A stretch of DNA of 64,000 bases from Micromussa lordhowensis (GCA_964020085.1 OZ026600.1:27221783-27285782); one strand, 5' to 3'; positions 52,759-62,520 are shown, numbered from the stretch's first letter. Program-made: numbers and translations. Notes: generated from the letters alone by a model not told the origin.

Positions 52759-53141
52759 TTTCCAGTTTCATATCCACGCAGAGACAGTTTGGCACTGGTG
52801 GGTGTTGGAAACAAACAGGAACGAGTAACGACAAACGATGAATACAGCAAGAGTTATGAAGATGGGTCGATCCTCTTTCAGCCTAAGGGCTTTTGCCCTG
52901 CCTTTCTTCGCTCCGTTCGAATCGACAGGACTAGGAATAGCGAAGGAGCACTCCATAGTCACCCCAGTCCCTTCTCCATTTTTCCCTTTCTCGTTTGCGT
53001 CTATTTCGCCCTCAGGCGCAATCTGCTAGCATGGGAATAGAAAAGTTTGGAACAGGCTAAATCGAAAGCAGGCGATTATCTGTCTGTTACTGAAAAAGGT
53101 TACTGTATAAAATGAAATTCATCCCCGGACAATTGAGATGA

Positions 53142-53147
53142 AATAAA
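53142..53147 (+). terminator. Candidate ANAPC1 polyadenylation signal
   Basis: AATAAA in an AT-rich stretch 384 bp after the ANAPC1 stop, just before the repeat module carrying the captured exon. Use of the site is inferred. Confidence 0.45.
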
Positions 53148-53206
53148 TATTTATATTTTTTCACATTGAATTTGAATTGTTTTAGTGTCTTGGTCAAACT
53201 ATTTAT

Positions 53207-53655
53207 TTAAACGAGGTAATTTGGTTTTATCAACTGGGTTGATAATGTGATTTGGCCACCGTAAAGAGATTCGGAAGCTGACGTTTCGAGCGAAGGGCTA
53301 AGCCTTGTTAGTGTCCACTTCACGGGGAACAAGGACTTGGGGATTTGTACGCCAAGACGTACAAATGTCGGAACGCCTGAAGATGGTACCTGAAAACACA
53401 CAAATACGTTAACCGGATCATTTAAGCCGGCTTCCACGCGATCAATGAAAATTCAGTGATTATAAGGACCGCTAAGGACAAGAGAGGTGAGTGTATAAGT
53501 TAATTTGGTTCATTTTATCAACTGGGTTGATAATGTGAATTGTCCACCGTAAAGAGATTCGGAAGCTGACGTTTCGAGCGTTAGCCCTTCGTCGTCGTCA
53601 GCTTCCGAACCTCTTTACGGTGGACAATTCACATTATCAACCCACTTGATAAAAC
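53207..53655. mobile_element. Repeat module carrying a captured ANAPC1 fragment
   Basis: Two direct copies of a block with TTTTATCAACTGGGTTGATA ... GGAAGCTGACGTTTCGAGCG lie at about 53212-53302 and 53502-53580; a third, inverted copy follows to about 53655. Between the first two is the antisense ANAPC1 piece. The block resembles terminal repeats of cnidarian Penelope-like elements. Confidence 0.7.
53303..53501 (-). pseudogene. ANAPC1: Antisense copy of ANAPC1 intron 40 / exon 41
   Basis: Read on minus, it matches 43481-43680 at roughly 90%: 114 bp of intron 40, the TTTTCAG acceptor and the first 86 nt of exon 41 (ending GTGGACACTAACAAGG). Because intron is included, the copy came from DNA or unspliced RNA, not mature mRNA. 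Not translatable. Confidence 0.9.
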
Positions 53656-53672
53656 CAAATTATCTTGTAATG

Positions 53673-53709
<37 letters not shown>

Positions 53710-53995
53710 TGCCCCTTTTATTTATTTAAACGTTCTTAAATTCCTTCAATGATAACGTTTATAATAAAACAAAGCGTAAGCGCCTGATGAGAACGCATTT
53801 TTTTAGTTTTCCCGAAATATACCCACTTTTACTCCGCAATCTGTAGAAGCGATTCGTGCTACTTTGAGAGTAATTTTATGTTCATACGTTTGAAATTAAT
53901 GCAGCTGACACATTAAGCGTTGGCCGTCCCAATGGGAATATCAGAGAAGCGAGTTTTTGTCGATCCTAAACGGCAGTTTAGGTCTTCGTTTTTGA

Positions 53996-54152
53996 TGGAC
54001 CTTTTCGGCGATACAGCGACCATTTTAAATTCTACGGTTTAGCTATTATGGGATGGTTTGAGGGCAAATACTAATTTGCGCCCTGAGCGTCCCACAATAG
54101 CTATGAGAAACAATAGAATTTAAAATGGTCGCCGTATAGCCGAAAAGGTCCA
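53996..54152. repeat. Foldback element between ANAPC1 and POLE2
   Basis: TGGACCTTTTCGGCGATAC against TATAGCCGAAAAGGTCCA; inner arms GCGACCATTTTAAATTCTA and its complement. Confidence 0.88.
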
Positions 54153-54411
54153 ATCGGATGTGTTTATACTATTTTTCATGGAACTAGTTGGTTGAATTTA
54201 GTTACATGACAATGCTTGTATGTTACTGAACTAGCGTGAGGTCCGAAATGGAGAAATATTGGTCGGCTTCTGTTTTGTTGCAGGTTTATAAACCGAGCCG
54301 CAAGCGAGGTCCGTAAACCTCTCCAATACGGACCGAACAATAATTTAGTTCAATAGAGTATTTATTACAATGGAATTGAAATAGCAATTCGCCGAAATTA
54401 GTTCTTGAGCG

Positions 54412-54785
54412 GTCCAGTGCAGCGGTCTTTCTTAGGACTCCATCTTAGCGATCTATCGTAGGGCTCTACCTTAGCGCTCTATCTAGATCCATCTGAGCGG
54501 CCCACCTTAGCGATCTATCGTAGGGTTCCATCTTAGCACTCTATCTTGGCGATCCATCTGAGCGGCCCACCTTAGCGATCTATCGTAGGGCTCCATCTTA
54601 GCACTCTATCTTGGCGATCCATCTAAGCGGCCCATCTTAGCGATCTATTGTAGGGCTCTATCTTAGCACTCTATCTTGGCGATCCATCTAAGCGGTCCAT
54701 CTTAGCGATCTATCGTAGGGCTCCATCTTAGGGCACCATCTTTGCGATATATCGTAGAGTTACATCTTAGCGATTTATAATAGTG
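54412..54785. repeat. 65-bp tandem repeat
   Basis: The block CCACCTTAGCGATCTATCG starts at 54501, 54566, 54631 and 54696, a steady 65-bp period. Each unit is built of related 15-17 bp words (CCATCTTAGCGATCTAT). It lies 0.6-1.0 kb before the POLE2 start codon. Confidence 0.93.
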
Positions 54786-55368
54786 TTCTGTACAGTGTCA
54801 AGACCACTAAGGAAACCAATCAAAATTCTCCTTTTTATCGCGGACCAGTTTTGTTTTGGTCATCTTTTGTTAATACCCACGACCCTTTCTGAAATCCGAT
54901 ATTAATAACTTGGGCCTAAGAAAATACCGTGCCGTTTGCTGGGCAAACACTGCAGTCTCGTTGGCTAGATGCTATTTTTTTCTTTAAATTCATAAAATGT
55001 ATCTGTAAATCATCCCGTCTGACTTAGACAATGATTCCAATCAATCACGACCTAAAAGTGGCGCAAAGCATTGCGTCCTGGTGCTCAGTCGACGGCTTGT
55101 GGCAATAAGGCAAGCAGTGAACAACCTGTTACACTCGGTGGTTAGTACGCTTACTTTAGTAACCTTGTTTTCTTTACAATAAATACATCTTGCGGCCGAT
55201 AACAAATTGTTCGTTTCAGTCTGTGAAATCCCTCGCGCTGTAAAGTAGGTTTCCATTGCATTATCTGAAGATACAATTATGCAATGCGTGCCTATCTTTT
55301 CCCCAGTCTTCAACGGATTTCCAGTCCCTCTGTTCCTCACGCTGCGCGTAAAGATTGGCACTACAAAG

Positions 55369-55378
55369 TTTTCGCGCC
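55369..55378 (+). promoter_or_regulatory. E2F-like site in POLE2 promoter
   Basis: TTTTCGCGCC, a full match to the E2F consensus, 22 bp before the POLE2 ATG; an inverted CCAAT box (GATTGGC) lies at about 55353-55359. E2F control of replication genes is well established; occupancy here is inferred. Confidence 0.6.
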
Positions 55379-55400
55379 ATTTTCGACTACACGAAAAAAA

Positions 55401-56969
55401 ATGGCTGCCACGGTTCGAGGAAAGATAGTTTCTACGTTCAAATTACACGGCCTCTCGCTCAAGACAGACGCATCAAAATTCCTCACAGAGGTTTTAAGTC
55501 CCTTGACTGAAGTTGAGCTGGAAGATTGGCTCGATAAAATAGTAGAAGGCGTCCAAAAGCAGCCATTGACTTCTTCACTCGTCGACCGTGAAATCGTCGA
55601 GCAGGCTGTTCAAGACTGCAGTCAGTCATCTGAAGACGACAACGACAAAGCTTTCACCATCATCGATGCTTTCAGTGTGCCGAGGTTCACGTTTAATCCA
55701 GACAGGAAAAAGTTTCTGCCGAGCACCGGCTCCGTGTCGCTGCACGCCAATAATCCGAATGCCAAATCAGAGGTGTTTAGAGAAAGGTACAACATCCTTC
55801 ATCAGAGGACCATGAGACACGAGTTGTTTTCGCCCGTGGTAGAAGGAGCTAACCAGAGTCAAGTGGCCGAGAAATTTGCTCTCAAGCCAGTGGAGTTCCT
55901 GCTGGGGAGTACTGCTAACCTGGGGCAACTTATCGTATTAGGCATGATGACACAGATTAAGGAGGGGAAATACTACCTTGAGGACCCTACTGGTGTTGTG
56001 GAACTTGACTTGAGACAGGCTAATTTTCACACAGGCCTCTACACAGAAAACTGCTTTGTGCTTGCAGAAGGGAGCTATGAAGATGGTGTGTTTCGTGTCA
56101 AGGCTTTGGGTTTTCCCCCAGCTGAGCCTGGTCAGGTGACCAGGAATCACTTTGGCAGTGTCAACTTTTTTGGCGGTCCTTCCTCCACCAGTCTGAAGGC
56201 ATCAGCAAAGCTTAAAGCCGTGGAGAGAGAGAATCACAATGCTATGTTTGTGATGTTGTCAGATGTTTGGTTAGACCAGCCCAGGGTCATGGAGAAGCTC
56301 CGTGCCCTGTTCTCAGGTTACTCAACAATGCCCCCGGCCATGTTCATTCTCTGTGGAAACTTCACCTCGGAACCCCATGGCCCCAGTCATTATCACACTC
56401 TGAAAAGGTCATTCCAAGCTTTTGCCAAACTGGTGGCAGAGTTTCCACCATTAATAGAGAACAGTCGCTTTGTGTTTGTGCCTGGACCACAAGACCCGGG
56501 ACCTGGCAACATTCTTCCAAGACCACCAATTCCTTCTATATTCACTTCAGCAGTCACTGAAAAGGTTCCTCTCAGTGTATTTACGACCAACCCATGCAGG
56601 ATTCAGTACTGTACACAGGAGATCATTGTATTTCGAGAGGACCTTGTGAACAAGATGTGTCGTAACTCAATTAATTTACCTACAGAGTTGAAAGATATCC
56701 CTGTACAGCTAGTGAAGACAATCCTAGCACAAGCACACATTTGCCCTATCCCACCCCACGTCAGGCCCATTTACTGGACTCAGGACCACTCCCTCAGGGT
56801 TTATCCTATTCCAGATGTCATGATTCTGGCCGACAAGTATGATCCTTATACCTGCTCTAGTTTAGAATGCACTTGTACAAATCCCAGTTCATTTGCTAGA
56901 AATGAGTTTGCATTCAAAGTTTACTGGCCTTCAACTAGAGAGCTTGAGGATTGCAAAATTACTGACTAG
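55401..56969 (+). CDS. POLE2: DNA polymerase epsilon subunit 2 (B subunit), intronless
   Basis: 522 residues from the ATG at 55401; animal POLE2 is about 527. POLE2 binds the catalytic POLE1 and links leading-strand polymerase epsilon to the CMG helicase at origins in the nucleus. Residues about 1-75 are the N-terminal helical domain, about 190-260 the OB fold (ILGSTANLGQLIVLGMM region), about 295-500 the calcineurin-like but catalytically dead phosphoesterase domain (FVFVPGPQDPGPG, FTTNPCRIQYCTQEI, REDLVNKMCRNS). An upstream in-frame ATG at 55284 adds a basic, poorly conserved leader; I prefer 55401 because alignment begins there and the E2F site lies in the leader. No intron interrupts it, unlike ANAPC1. 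Confidence 0.95.
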   Translation: MAATVRGKIVSTFKLHGLSLKTDASKFLTEVLSPLTEVELEDWLDKIVEGVQKQPLTSSLVDREIVEQAVQDCSQSSEDDNDKAFTIIDAFSVPRFTFNPDRKKFLPSTGSVSLHANNPNAKSEVFRERYNILHQRTMRHELFSPVVEGANQSQVAEKFALKPVEFLLGSTANLGQLIVLGMMTQIKEGKYYLEDPTGVVELDLRQANFHTGLYTENCFVLAEGSYEDGVFRVKALGFPPAEPGQVTRNHFGSVNFFGGPSSTSLKASAKLKAVERENHNAMFVMLSDVWLDQPRVMEKLRALFSGYSTMPPAMFILCGNFTSEPHGPSHYHTLKRSFQAFAKLVAEFPPLIENSRFVFVPGPQDPGPGNILPRPPIPSIFTSAVTEKVPLSVFTTNPCRIQYCTQEIIVFREDLVNKMCRNSINLPTELKDIPVQLVKTILAQAHICPIPPHVRPIYWTQDHSLRVYPIPDVMILADKYDPYTCSSLECTCTNPSSFARNEFAFKVYWPSTRELEDCKITD

Positions 56970-57812
56970 TGCTCTGTAAGAAGGCTTCATTCTGACAACA
57001 TATTACATGGTGACTTTAGTTGGAGGAAACTTAGACTGGTTATAAAGATATGTAAATTATGAATGTTTTTGATAAGAGAAGTTTCAATATATTTTCCATA
57101 TTGTCACCAAGTTTTAGGTTTTTCTTGTTAAAATATAATCAATGTTAAAATTCTTGAGAAACCAAGTGATTATTATGTGAAAAAAATCAAAGTTACTGTT
57201 GATGAAACAAGGCTCAAGGTTAATCAGCAGAGTTGAAATCAAGTCAAAAAGAACCATGGACGGAATGGAACATCAAGGATTCACAAAAAAACCTGAACGT
57301 CAACTGGTTATGTGTGCAAGAGCTATTAGTCATGATCAATGTTTAGGTACCAAATGGGAAAAAAATATGTATATATGTGACCAGCTAGGTGACCACTTTG
57401 AACCTTGTCTAATTGCAAGAATTGAACGTTGCCTGTAGGAAAAGAAACCCAAAGTAGGTGTTTGTGTGAACAGGAAATTATAATGTTTGATTTTTGAAGA
57501 AAAGATATTTGCCAAGGTGTTGTATTAATAAGATTAATCGTATCTATAACAAAATTGTTGATCGTGATTGGTTCTCTGCGCGCCTATTTTTCATGTAATC
57601 AGCACGTGATCACATGGGTGTCCAATTACAGGTGTCCGATTTGAACTTCTTGTAATCGTACACCTGTAATTGAATACCCATGTGATTTTCACATCCATTA
57701 CTTGCGCTTTAATGGTTTCCTTAGCAAAGGTTGCTACAGTTTTCAAAACTTAGGAAAAGCGCTACAGACGTTCTCAAAAGACATTTTTAATTTCGAAATT
57801 TGTTATAGATAT

Positions 57813-57821
<9 letters not shown>

Positions 57822-57890
<69 letters not shown>

Positions 57891-57967
57891 TGCACTCCTT
57901 CAATTTTGAAATTACTCGCTCGATTACTCCCTGAATTGTTCTCCACTCGGTCCAATTACTAAATTAC
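57822..57967. repeat. Foldback element
   Basis: TTAGTAATTGGACC pairs with GGTCCAATTACTAAATTAC; arms ATTCAGGGAGTAATCG and CGATTACTCCCTGAATT. Confidence 0.85.
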
Positions 57968-58189
57968 AAATCGCAGCAATAAAAAAACTTATTACTTTAT
58001 CTAAAACAAACTACTGCGCCAGACACCCATTTCATGATATCGCCTATTGTTTTATGATCTTAGTAGAAGACGACTGTTTGCACAACCTTGTCGCATGACC
58101 TTTTCATTGTTAACAAAAAATGGTCACTGAAACTGGCTACGGAAGTGTGAGATTTTATGATGGTTTGAAGAAGTTAGAGAATTGTATTC

Positions 58190-58442
58190 GCTACTTACAC
58201 ATACCCATAATCCTTTGCGTTTTGGGGGGGTAACCAGTAGAAAAAAATTTCTCGACATTTAGTTATAAACTAGTACAAATTTCTCCTATCATGATTTTGG
58301 TAAATTCTGGTGCATTTTTAAGCATTAGTAGCTGGTTTTGCGAGCTCACCGAACTAATTTTTGTCATGATACCATACATTTCTTCTACTGGTTACCCCCC
58401 AAAAACGCAAGGGATTATGGGTCATGTGCAAGTAGCGAATGC
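58190..58442. repeat. Inverted repeat, 56-bp arms
   Basis: TTCGCTACTTACACATACCC ... GGTAACCAGTAGAA with its complement at 58379-58442, about 130 bp apart. A MITE-like structure. Confidence 0.8.
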
Positions 58443-58919
58443 TAGATTTTTTTTATGCTTTATTACTTTATTCCATAATACAATTTTATTAACAACATGC
58501 TAGATGGCAAAGCATGTTTTGTGGCAACCGTTTTGATACTGACGGCCATAAAAATTCAACCACACAACCCTTTTAGGTTTTTTGGCACAGCTCCCTTTGT
58601 TTTTGCAGAAAATTGATCAAGTAAGCTCAAATCACTTTCACAAAATCATAAATGAAAGAAAGTATGCAGGAAATTCAACCCAAGAGGAATGAGGCAGTCA
58701 TCCATTTTTTCCTCTCCAAAAGTAATTCTCTGTCACCAATGAATTTACAGTATGGAATGCTTTCCCAGTCAATTTGACAAAAAGTGGTTTCAGCAGAAGT
58801 GAAATTAAAATTATGAGAAAGCTGCCTTCTTATTACACATGGTAATTATTGCTGTTGAATTTAGAAATACCGTTTATCTTTCAGTACATAATTTTTTGAT
58901 GATGAAGGAGAAAGAAACA

Positions 58920-58927
58920 TGACGTCA
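58920..58927 (+). promoter_or_regulatory. CRE-like palindrome upstream of PH gene
   Basis: TGACGTCA, the CREB/ATF consensus, 129 bp before the ATG. Function inferred. Confidence 0.35.
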
Positions 58928-59055
58928 GGAGTCGTCATTACCTTGCGTCACGCACACATGGGATTGGTCACGGATGAGATCTATTTTTAGCTCCAGCATA
59001 TTTACGAGTAACTCGTCTCCCTTCATCGTACAGGAAAGCGTAGCTGTCGTGAAAT

Positions 59056-59463
59056 ATGGGAACCGTGAAAGCGGGATATCTTTACAAACTGAGTAAGTAT
59101 GTTGCGAACAAGCACAGGCAGTTGTTGTGGGGGAACAACACTAAACTTAACCTCTTTCTAGGTGGTTTTTTCAAGAACTCTTGGAAAAGAAGGTACTTCG
59201 TGTTGTACCAAGATGGCGTGTTCTCTTATTATCAGGACTCGAAAGACAAGGAAAGCGATGGAAAAATTCAAATGAAAATAGAATGTCGTCTAATAAACGT
59301 TGGTCATGCCGTTGGAGAAGGGATTAAGCCTCCTAAAGAGGGCGATATCAATGCTATGTTCTGTGTTTCGACGCCTGAGCGGACTTGGTATCTCTACGCA
59401 GAAACAGAGAGTGACGCAAGGTATAGAACGAACTTTTTAGACGAGCTTAGCTTGTCTATTTAA
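59056..59463 (+). CDS. PH-domain protein, evectin/PLEKHB-like, one 69-nt intron
   Basis: Coding parts 59056-59092 and 59162-59463; the spliced product is 112 residues. The intron has consensus borders (gtaagtat ... ctctttctag). Splicing joins GYLYKL to SGFFKNSWKRRYFVL, a standard PH opening; retaining the intron inserts 23 codons in frame. The PH fold spans nearly the whole protein, with the closing W in RTWYLYAE. The order K-I-Q-M-x2-E-C, then E-G-I-K-P-P, resembles evectins (PLEKHB1/2), but no C-terminal membrane anchor is present. PH domains bind phosphoinositides or proteins at membranes; the ligand is unknown here. Confidence 0.75.
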   Translation: MGTVKAGYLYKLSKYVANKHRQLLWGNNTKLNLFLGGFFKNSWKRRYFVLYQDGVFSYYQDSKDKESDGKIQMKIECRLINVGHAVGEGIKPPKEGDINAMFCVSTPERTWYLYAETESDARYRTNFLDELSLSI

Positions 59464-60486
59464 TGTCGACCTGATTTCCTTGATAATCTTACTTTTCGTG
59501 ACAATCGACTCTAGAGAAAAAGGTTTCTGAAGATACCGAACGAAAGAAGATATTTCTCTGTCTCGAGTCGCTTTTGTTGGGTAGCTTGTATGAGTTTAAG
59601 CATATACCAAATTGGCCATGTTGGTGTCGCGGAATTTGCCTTTAAAAGCCTGAAAGGCAAACAAAAAAGTGCTCTGGTTCTCTGGTTCAAGAAGCAGATA
59701 ATAGCACGTTGGTTAGAAAGAAATAAGAGGATTTATCGACCGTAAAACCTCGGGGGGGGGATATCGAGGGGGTGGGGGTGGGGGGAAACTTGAGTAATCA
59801 TCGCACACAAAAGGCATGGTCATCAAACGTATGTTTTAGGTAAGTCAATTTGTTGAGTGATGTTCATACCTGTTTTTGGAGAGAAATCAGGGAGAGGGAG
59901 GGTTCTTATAACTACAGCAGCACTACAGAATATTTTTTTACGTGGATAGAAAGTGATGGTATGGGCTGCACTTTGTGTTATGCTTAACAGAGAAGTTACT
60001 AGGATTCAGCTCCAGAACATGGACTGGACACACTGCCAGCAAGGTATAGGAGACTTGAGGAAGCAAAAAAATGTTGATCAGGCACAAAGATGGCTATGAA
60101 ATGGACGCCTCCTTAGCTCTGACAGCATTTACAGCCTTATGCGCCTCATGGCATGGAGAGAACCAACTAACTAACTTAGCTCTGACCCTAAATGAGTCTG
60201 CACTCACCCCCTTGGGGAGGATCACGACTGGGCCCAAGAGAGTGTCAGAAATTGAACCTACCCTGCCCCCCTAATTCCTTTATTAAGTATAGATAGTAAT
60301 AGGAGCCCTGTTTTCTTCATGTACAGTCAACACTGTAAAGGGAGAAAGAGGAACTGCACGTAATTTCCTTTCCTGCAGTAAGTACAAAAGACAAAGGCCT
60401 GGGCTGCAAACAATTTGTCCAGGTTTCCTGTAGCTCAGTAACAGCCATGTTACGGAAGCTGACTTGTACCCAATTATTTTTTTTAC
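59464..60486. other. Downstream of PH gene; G-rich tract
   Basis: Contains a G-rich tract at 59752-59787 (several runs of four or more G) that could form a quadruplex. Short open frames show no similarity. Confidence 0.5.
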
Positions 60487-60607
60487 TGATGAACGAGTCA
60501 ATACTATGCCATGTGCGATTACTCAACTCAACTTTAATGCCAAATATGGACATTACAAAATGGTCCAAAACTATGATGTAATCAAGCTAGCAATAGCTAT
60601 CATAACA
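60487..60607 (-). repeat. G3 3' LTR (left)
   Basis: TGATGAACGAGTCAATACTA to CTATCATAACA. Confidence 0.88.
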
Positions 60608-60799
60608 TCTCTTCTTTTTTATAAGAAAATGACTGAGCAGAACTTACAGAATGAAGCACACTAGTAAGCTACAGAAAAAGATATATTATATAAAAATGAA
60701 AGAAATAAAACAAAGAAATGTGAACAGTTTCTCAGAGTCCATAAAGTTCAGTAAACAAAGTCCTTGAGTCTCTCTGACAGTTAAACTACTCTGTAAAGT

Positions 60800-61328
60800 T
60801 CAAGACACAAAGTCATTGAATCTCTTTGGTGGTTTCACTACTCTGGTACGGGTGTGCTTTGTGGGCTTTGCAGGCACAGGATCAGGAGGGATATCAGACA
60901 CAGGATCAGAAGAGGTACAGGTTCCTGGATCAGGTATGCTGGGTGTGTTTTCTTTTTGATCAGGAGCAGCAGTAACAGGCTGTTCTTTGGCAACTTCTGA
61001 GGGCACTTTCTGGGCAGTATTGGATGCCGACTGTTCCTTAGGCTTAAGAAAGTGTCTGTTTCGATGAATGTTATTGCTCCCAGTCTTCACCAGATAGGAT
61101 CTGTCTGATAGCTGTTTAACAAGCATTCCAGCTCGCCAACTCTGTCCTTTTTTTTGAGATGTGCTACTCTAACTTCATGTCCAACTTCCAGTTGTGGTAG
61201 TGGGTGTGACGACCAATCGTAATGGCTCTTTGCTTTCTGTCTTTTCGATCTTCTTTTCAACACCTTCAACAACTTGAGGGCGGAGCAGGGTTGAGGCTGT
61301 TGGCATTAGTGTCTTTGTTCTTCGAGAC
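60800..61328 (-). pseudogene. G3 integrase C-terminus and tail
   Basis: After the insert it resumes with SRRTKTLMP, then a basic stretch and YDWSSHPLPQLEVGHEV. A frameshift near 61110 leads to SDRSYLVKTGSNNIHRNRHF and a Pro/Thr-rich tail, as in the GPY/F-type integrase C-terminus. Confidence 0.75.
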
Positions 61329-61330
61329 AT

Positions 61331-61638
61331 TGCCGGATTTCATACCATGAAGGCCTGGGTATGAGTCCGTGTATTATGGGATTAAGAACACAAGACCCAT
61401 ATAAACAGAAAGAGCACACTGAGCTTTTTTTGCCGGACACTTGTCCGGAAATCCATACATTTCTTTGCAAATTTTGAAGTTTTTGAATGGCTGTATCTTG
61501 TTCAATATTGGCCCAATTAACACGAAACTTAAGGATTTTGTAAAGCTCAGTGTGCTCTTTCTGAATATATGGGTCTTGTGTTCTTAATCCCATAATACAC
61601 AGGCTTGTACCCAGGCCCCCACTGTATGAAATCCAGCA
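61331..61638. mobile_element. 308-bp palindromic element inside G3 integrase
   Basis: Arms of about 95 bp, roughly 85% complementary, starting TGCCGGATTTCATAC and ending GTATGAAATCCAGCA; a central AT-rich loop of about 115 bp. Flanked by AT on both sides (61329-61330, 61639-61640); removing it and one AT keeps the integrase frame. Confidence 0.9.
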
Positions 61639-62222
61639 ATGAGTCTTTGTGCTGGACTTGATCCAATGGTTTCAACAGGTGTGTTTCTGTATTCTAACAG
61701 GGCAAGCCATGGATCTCTGCTATCCCGGAGGGCTTTCTTGAACAAGTTCTTGGTCACCTTCACTGCAGACTCCGCCTTGCCATTGGTATTGTGATGATGT
61801 AGAGAAGACGTTACATGCTTGAATTCCCACTCTTCTGCGAATCGTCTGAACTCATGACTCGCCAGTTACACTTCATGTCTGCTGAACTGTTCCTTTAAGA
61901 ACTGTACGATGGTTGGGGAGGTTGTGTTAGCTACTTCTTGGACTTCTACAAAGTCTGAATAGTAATCTACTAATACGACATACTCTTTCCTATGAAGAGT
62001 GAACATGTCAACTGCTACACGACTCCAGGGACGATCTGGAACTTTTGAAGTCTTCATGGGCTCTTTGGGGTTCCACGTCTGAAATTCTGCACAGACTGGA
62101 CACTGCGAGATGGCTTCCTTAATCTCACTGCTCATTCCAGGCCAGAACACGAATCTTGGGCCTTTCTCAAACATGACTCAATGTCAAGGTGACTTGAGTG
62201 ACTTTGTGCAATGATCTCTGGT
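61639..62222 (-). pseudogene. G3 integrase, N-terminal and core parts
   Basis: His/Cys zinc site (SHSSHLDIE, CPVCAEFQ) and core AVDMFTLHRKEY. Frame changes occur at about 62175 and 61866; the later part (EYRNTPVETIGSSPAQR) runs into the palindromic insert. Confidence 0.85.
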
Positions 62223-62520
62223 CTAATTGTCTTGGGAATGATGATACGTTGGCGTTTGAACAAGATGCCAATATGCAGAGAGATTTCTTCCCGTTAGTTC
62301 CAGTTTAATTACCTGGCTTTTCTGTTCAGGCCATCCTACCAACACGGTGGTCTTCAGGGTCCGGAGAACTGTATCCATGTGAGGGTTGCTGTCCTGTTTG
62401 ATGATCGATAGATCTATGTAACTAAGAACATTACAGGTTGCACCTGTATCCAGCTGGCATTTGAGCTTGGTTTTGAGCTTGTTTTGTTCACAATAGAAGA
62501 TGAGCATTGCTAACCAACGA
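62223..62520 (-). pseudogene. G3 protease, fused to post-RNase H linker
   Basis: CQLDTGATCNVLS is the aspartic protease site. After KLELTGRN the DNA passes straight into the linker that precedes integrase (ILFKRQRIIIPK in another frame). About 450 residues of RT and RNase H expected here are missing. Confidence 0.85.

Larger units (their letters stand above)
56970..58919. other. POLE2-PLEKHB-like intergenic region
   Basis: Holds the POLE2 3' end (no canonical AATAAA seen nearby), a 79-codon open frame at 57199-57438 without similarity, and the two foldbacks listed separately. Confidence 0.5.

Noticed and set aside
51153..51497. Overlapping open frames on both strands with near-identical peptides
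   Set aside because: Both come from the arms of the 51185-51384 foldback; self-complementarity makes mirror frames.
54412..54785. Possible CRISPR array (regular repeats)
   Set aside because: Units are contiguous with no unique spacers, in an animal gene context; it is a tandem satellite.
55284..55400. Upstream in-frame ATG for POLE2
   Set aside because: The 39-residue extension is basic and not part of known POLE2; the E2F and CCAAT boxes fall inside it, so translation more likely begins at 55401.
57199..57438. 79-codon open frame after POLE2
   Set aside because: No similarity or splice context; probably POLE2 3' untranslated or intergenic sequence.
60071..60274. 67-codon open frame downstream of the PH gene
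   Set aside because: No similarity, no splice or promoter support; it may be chance or old repeat DNA.
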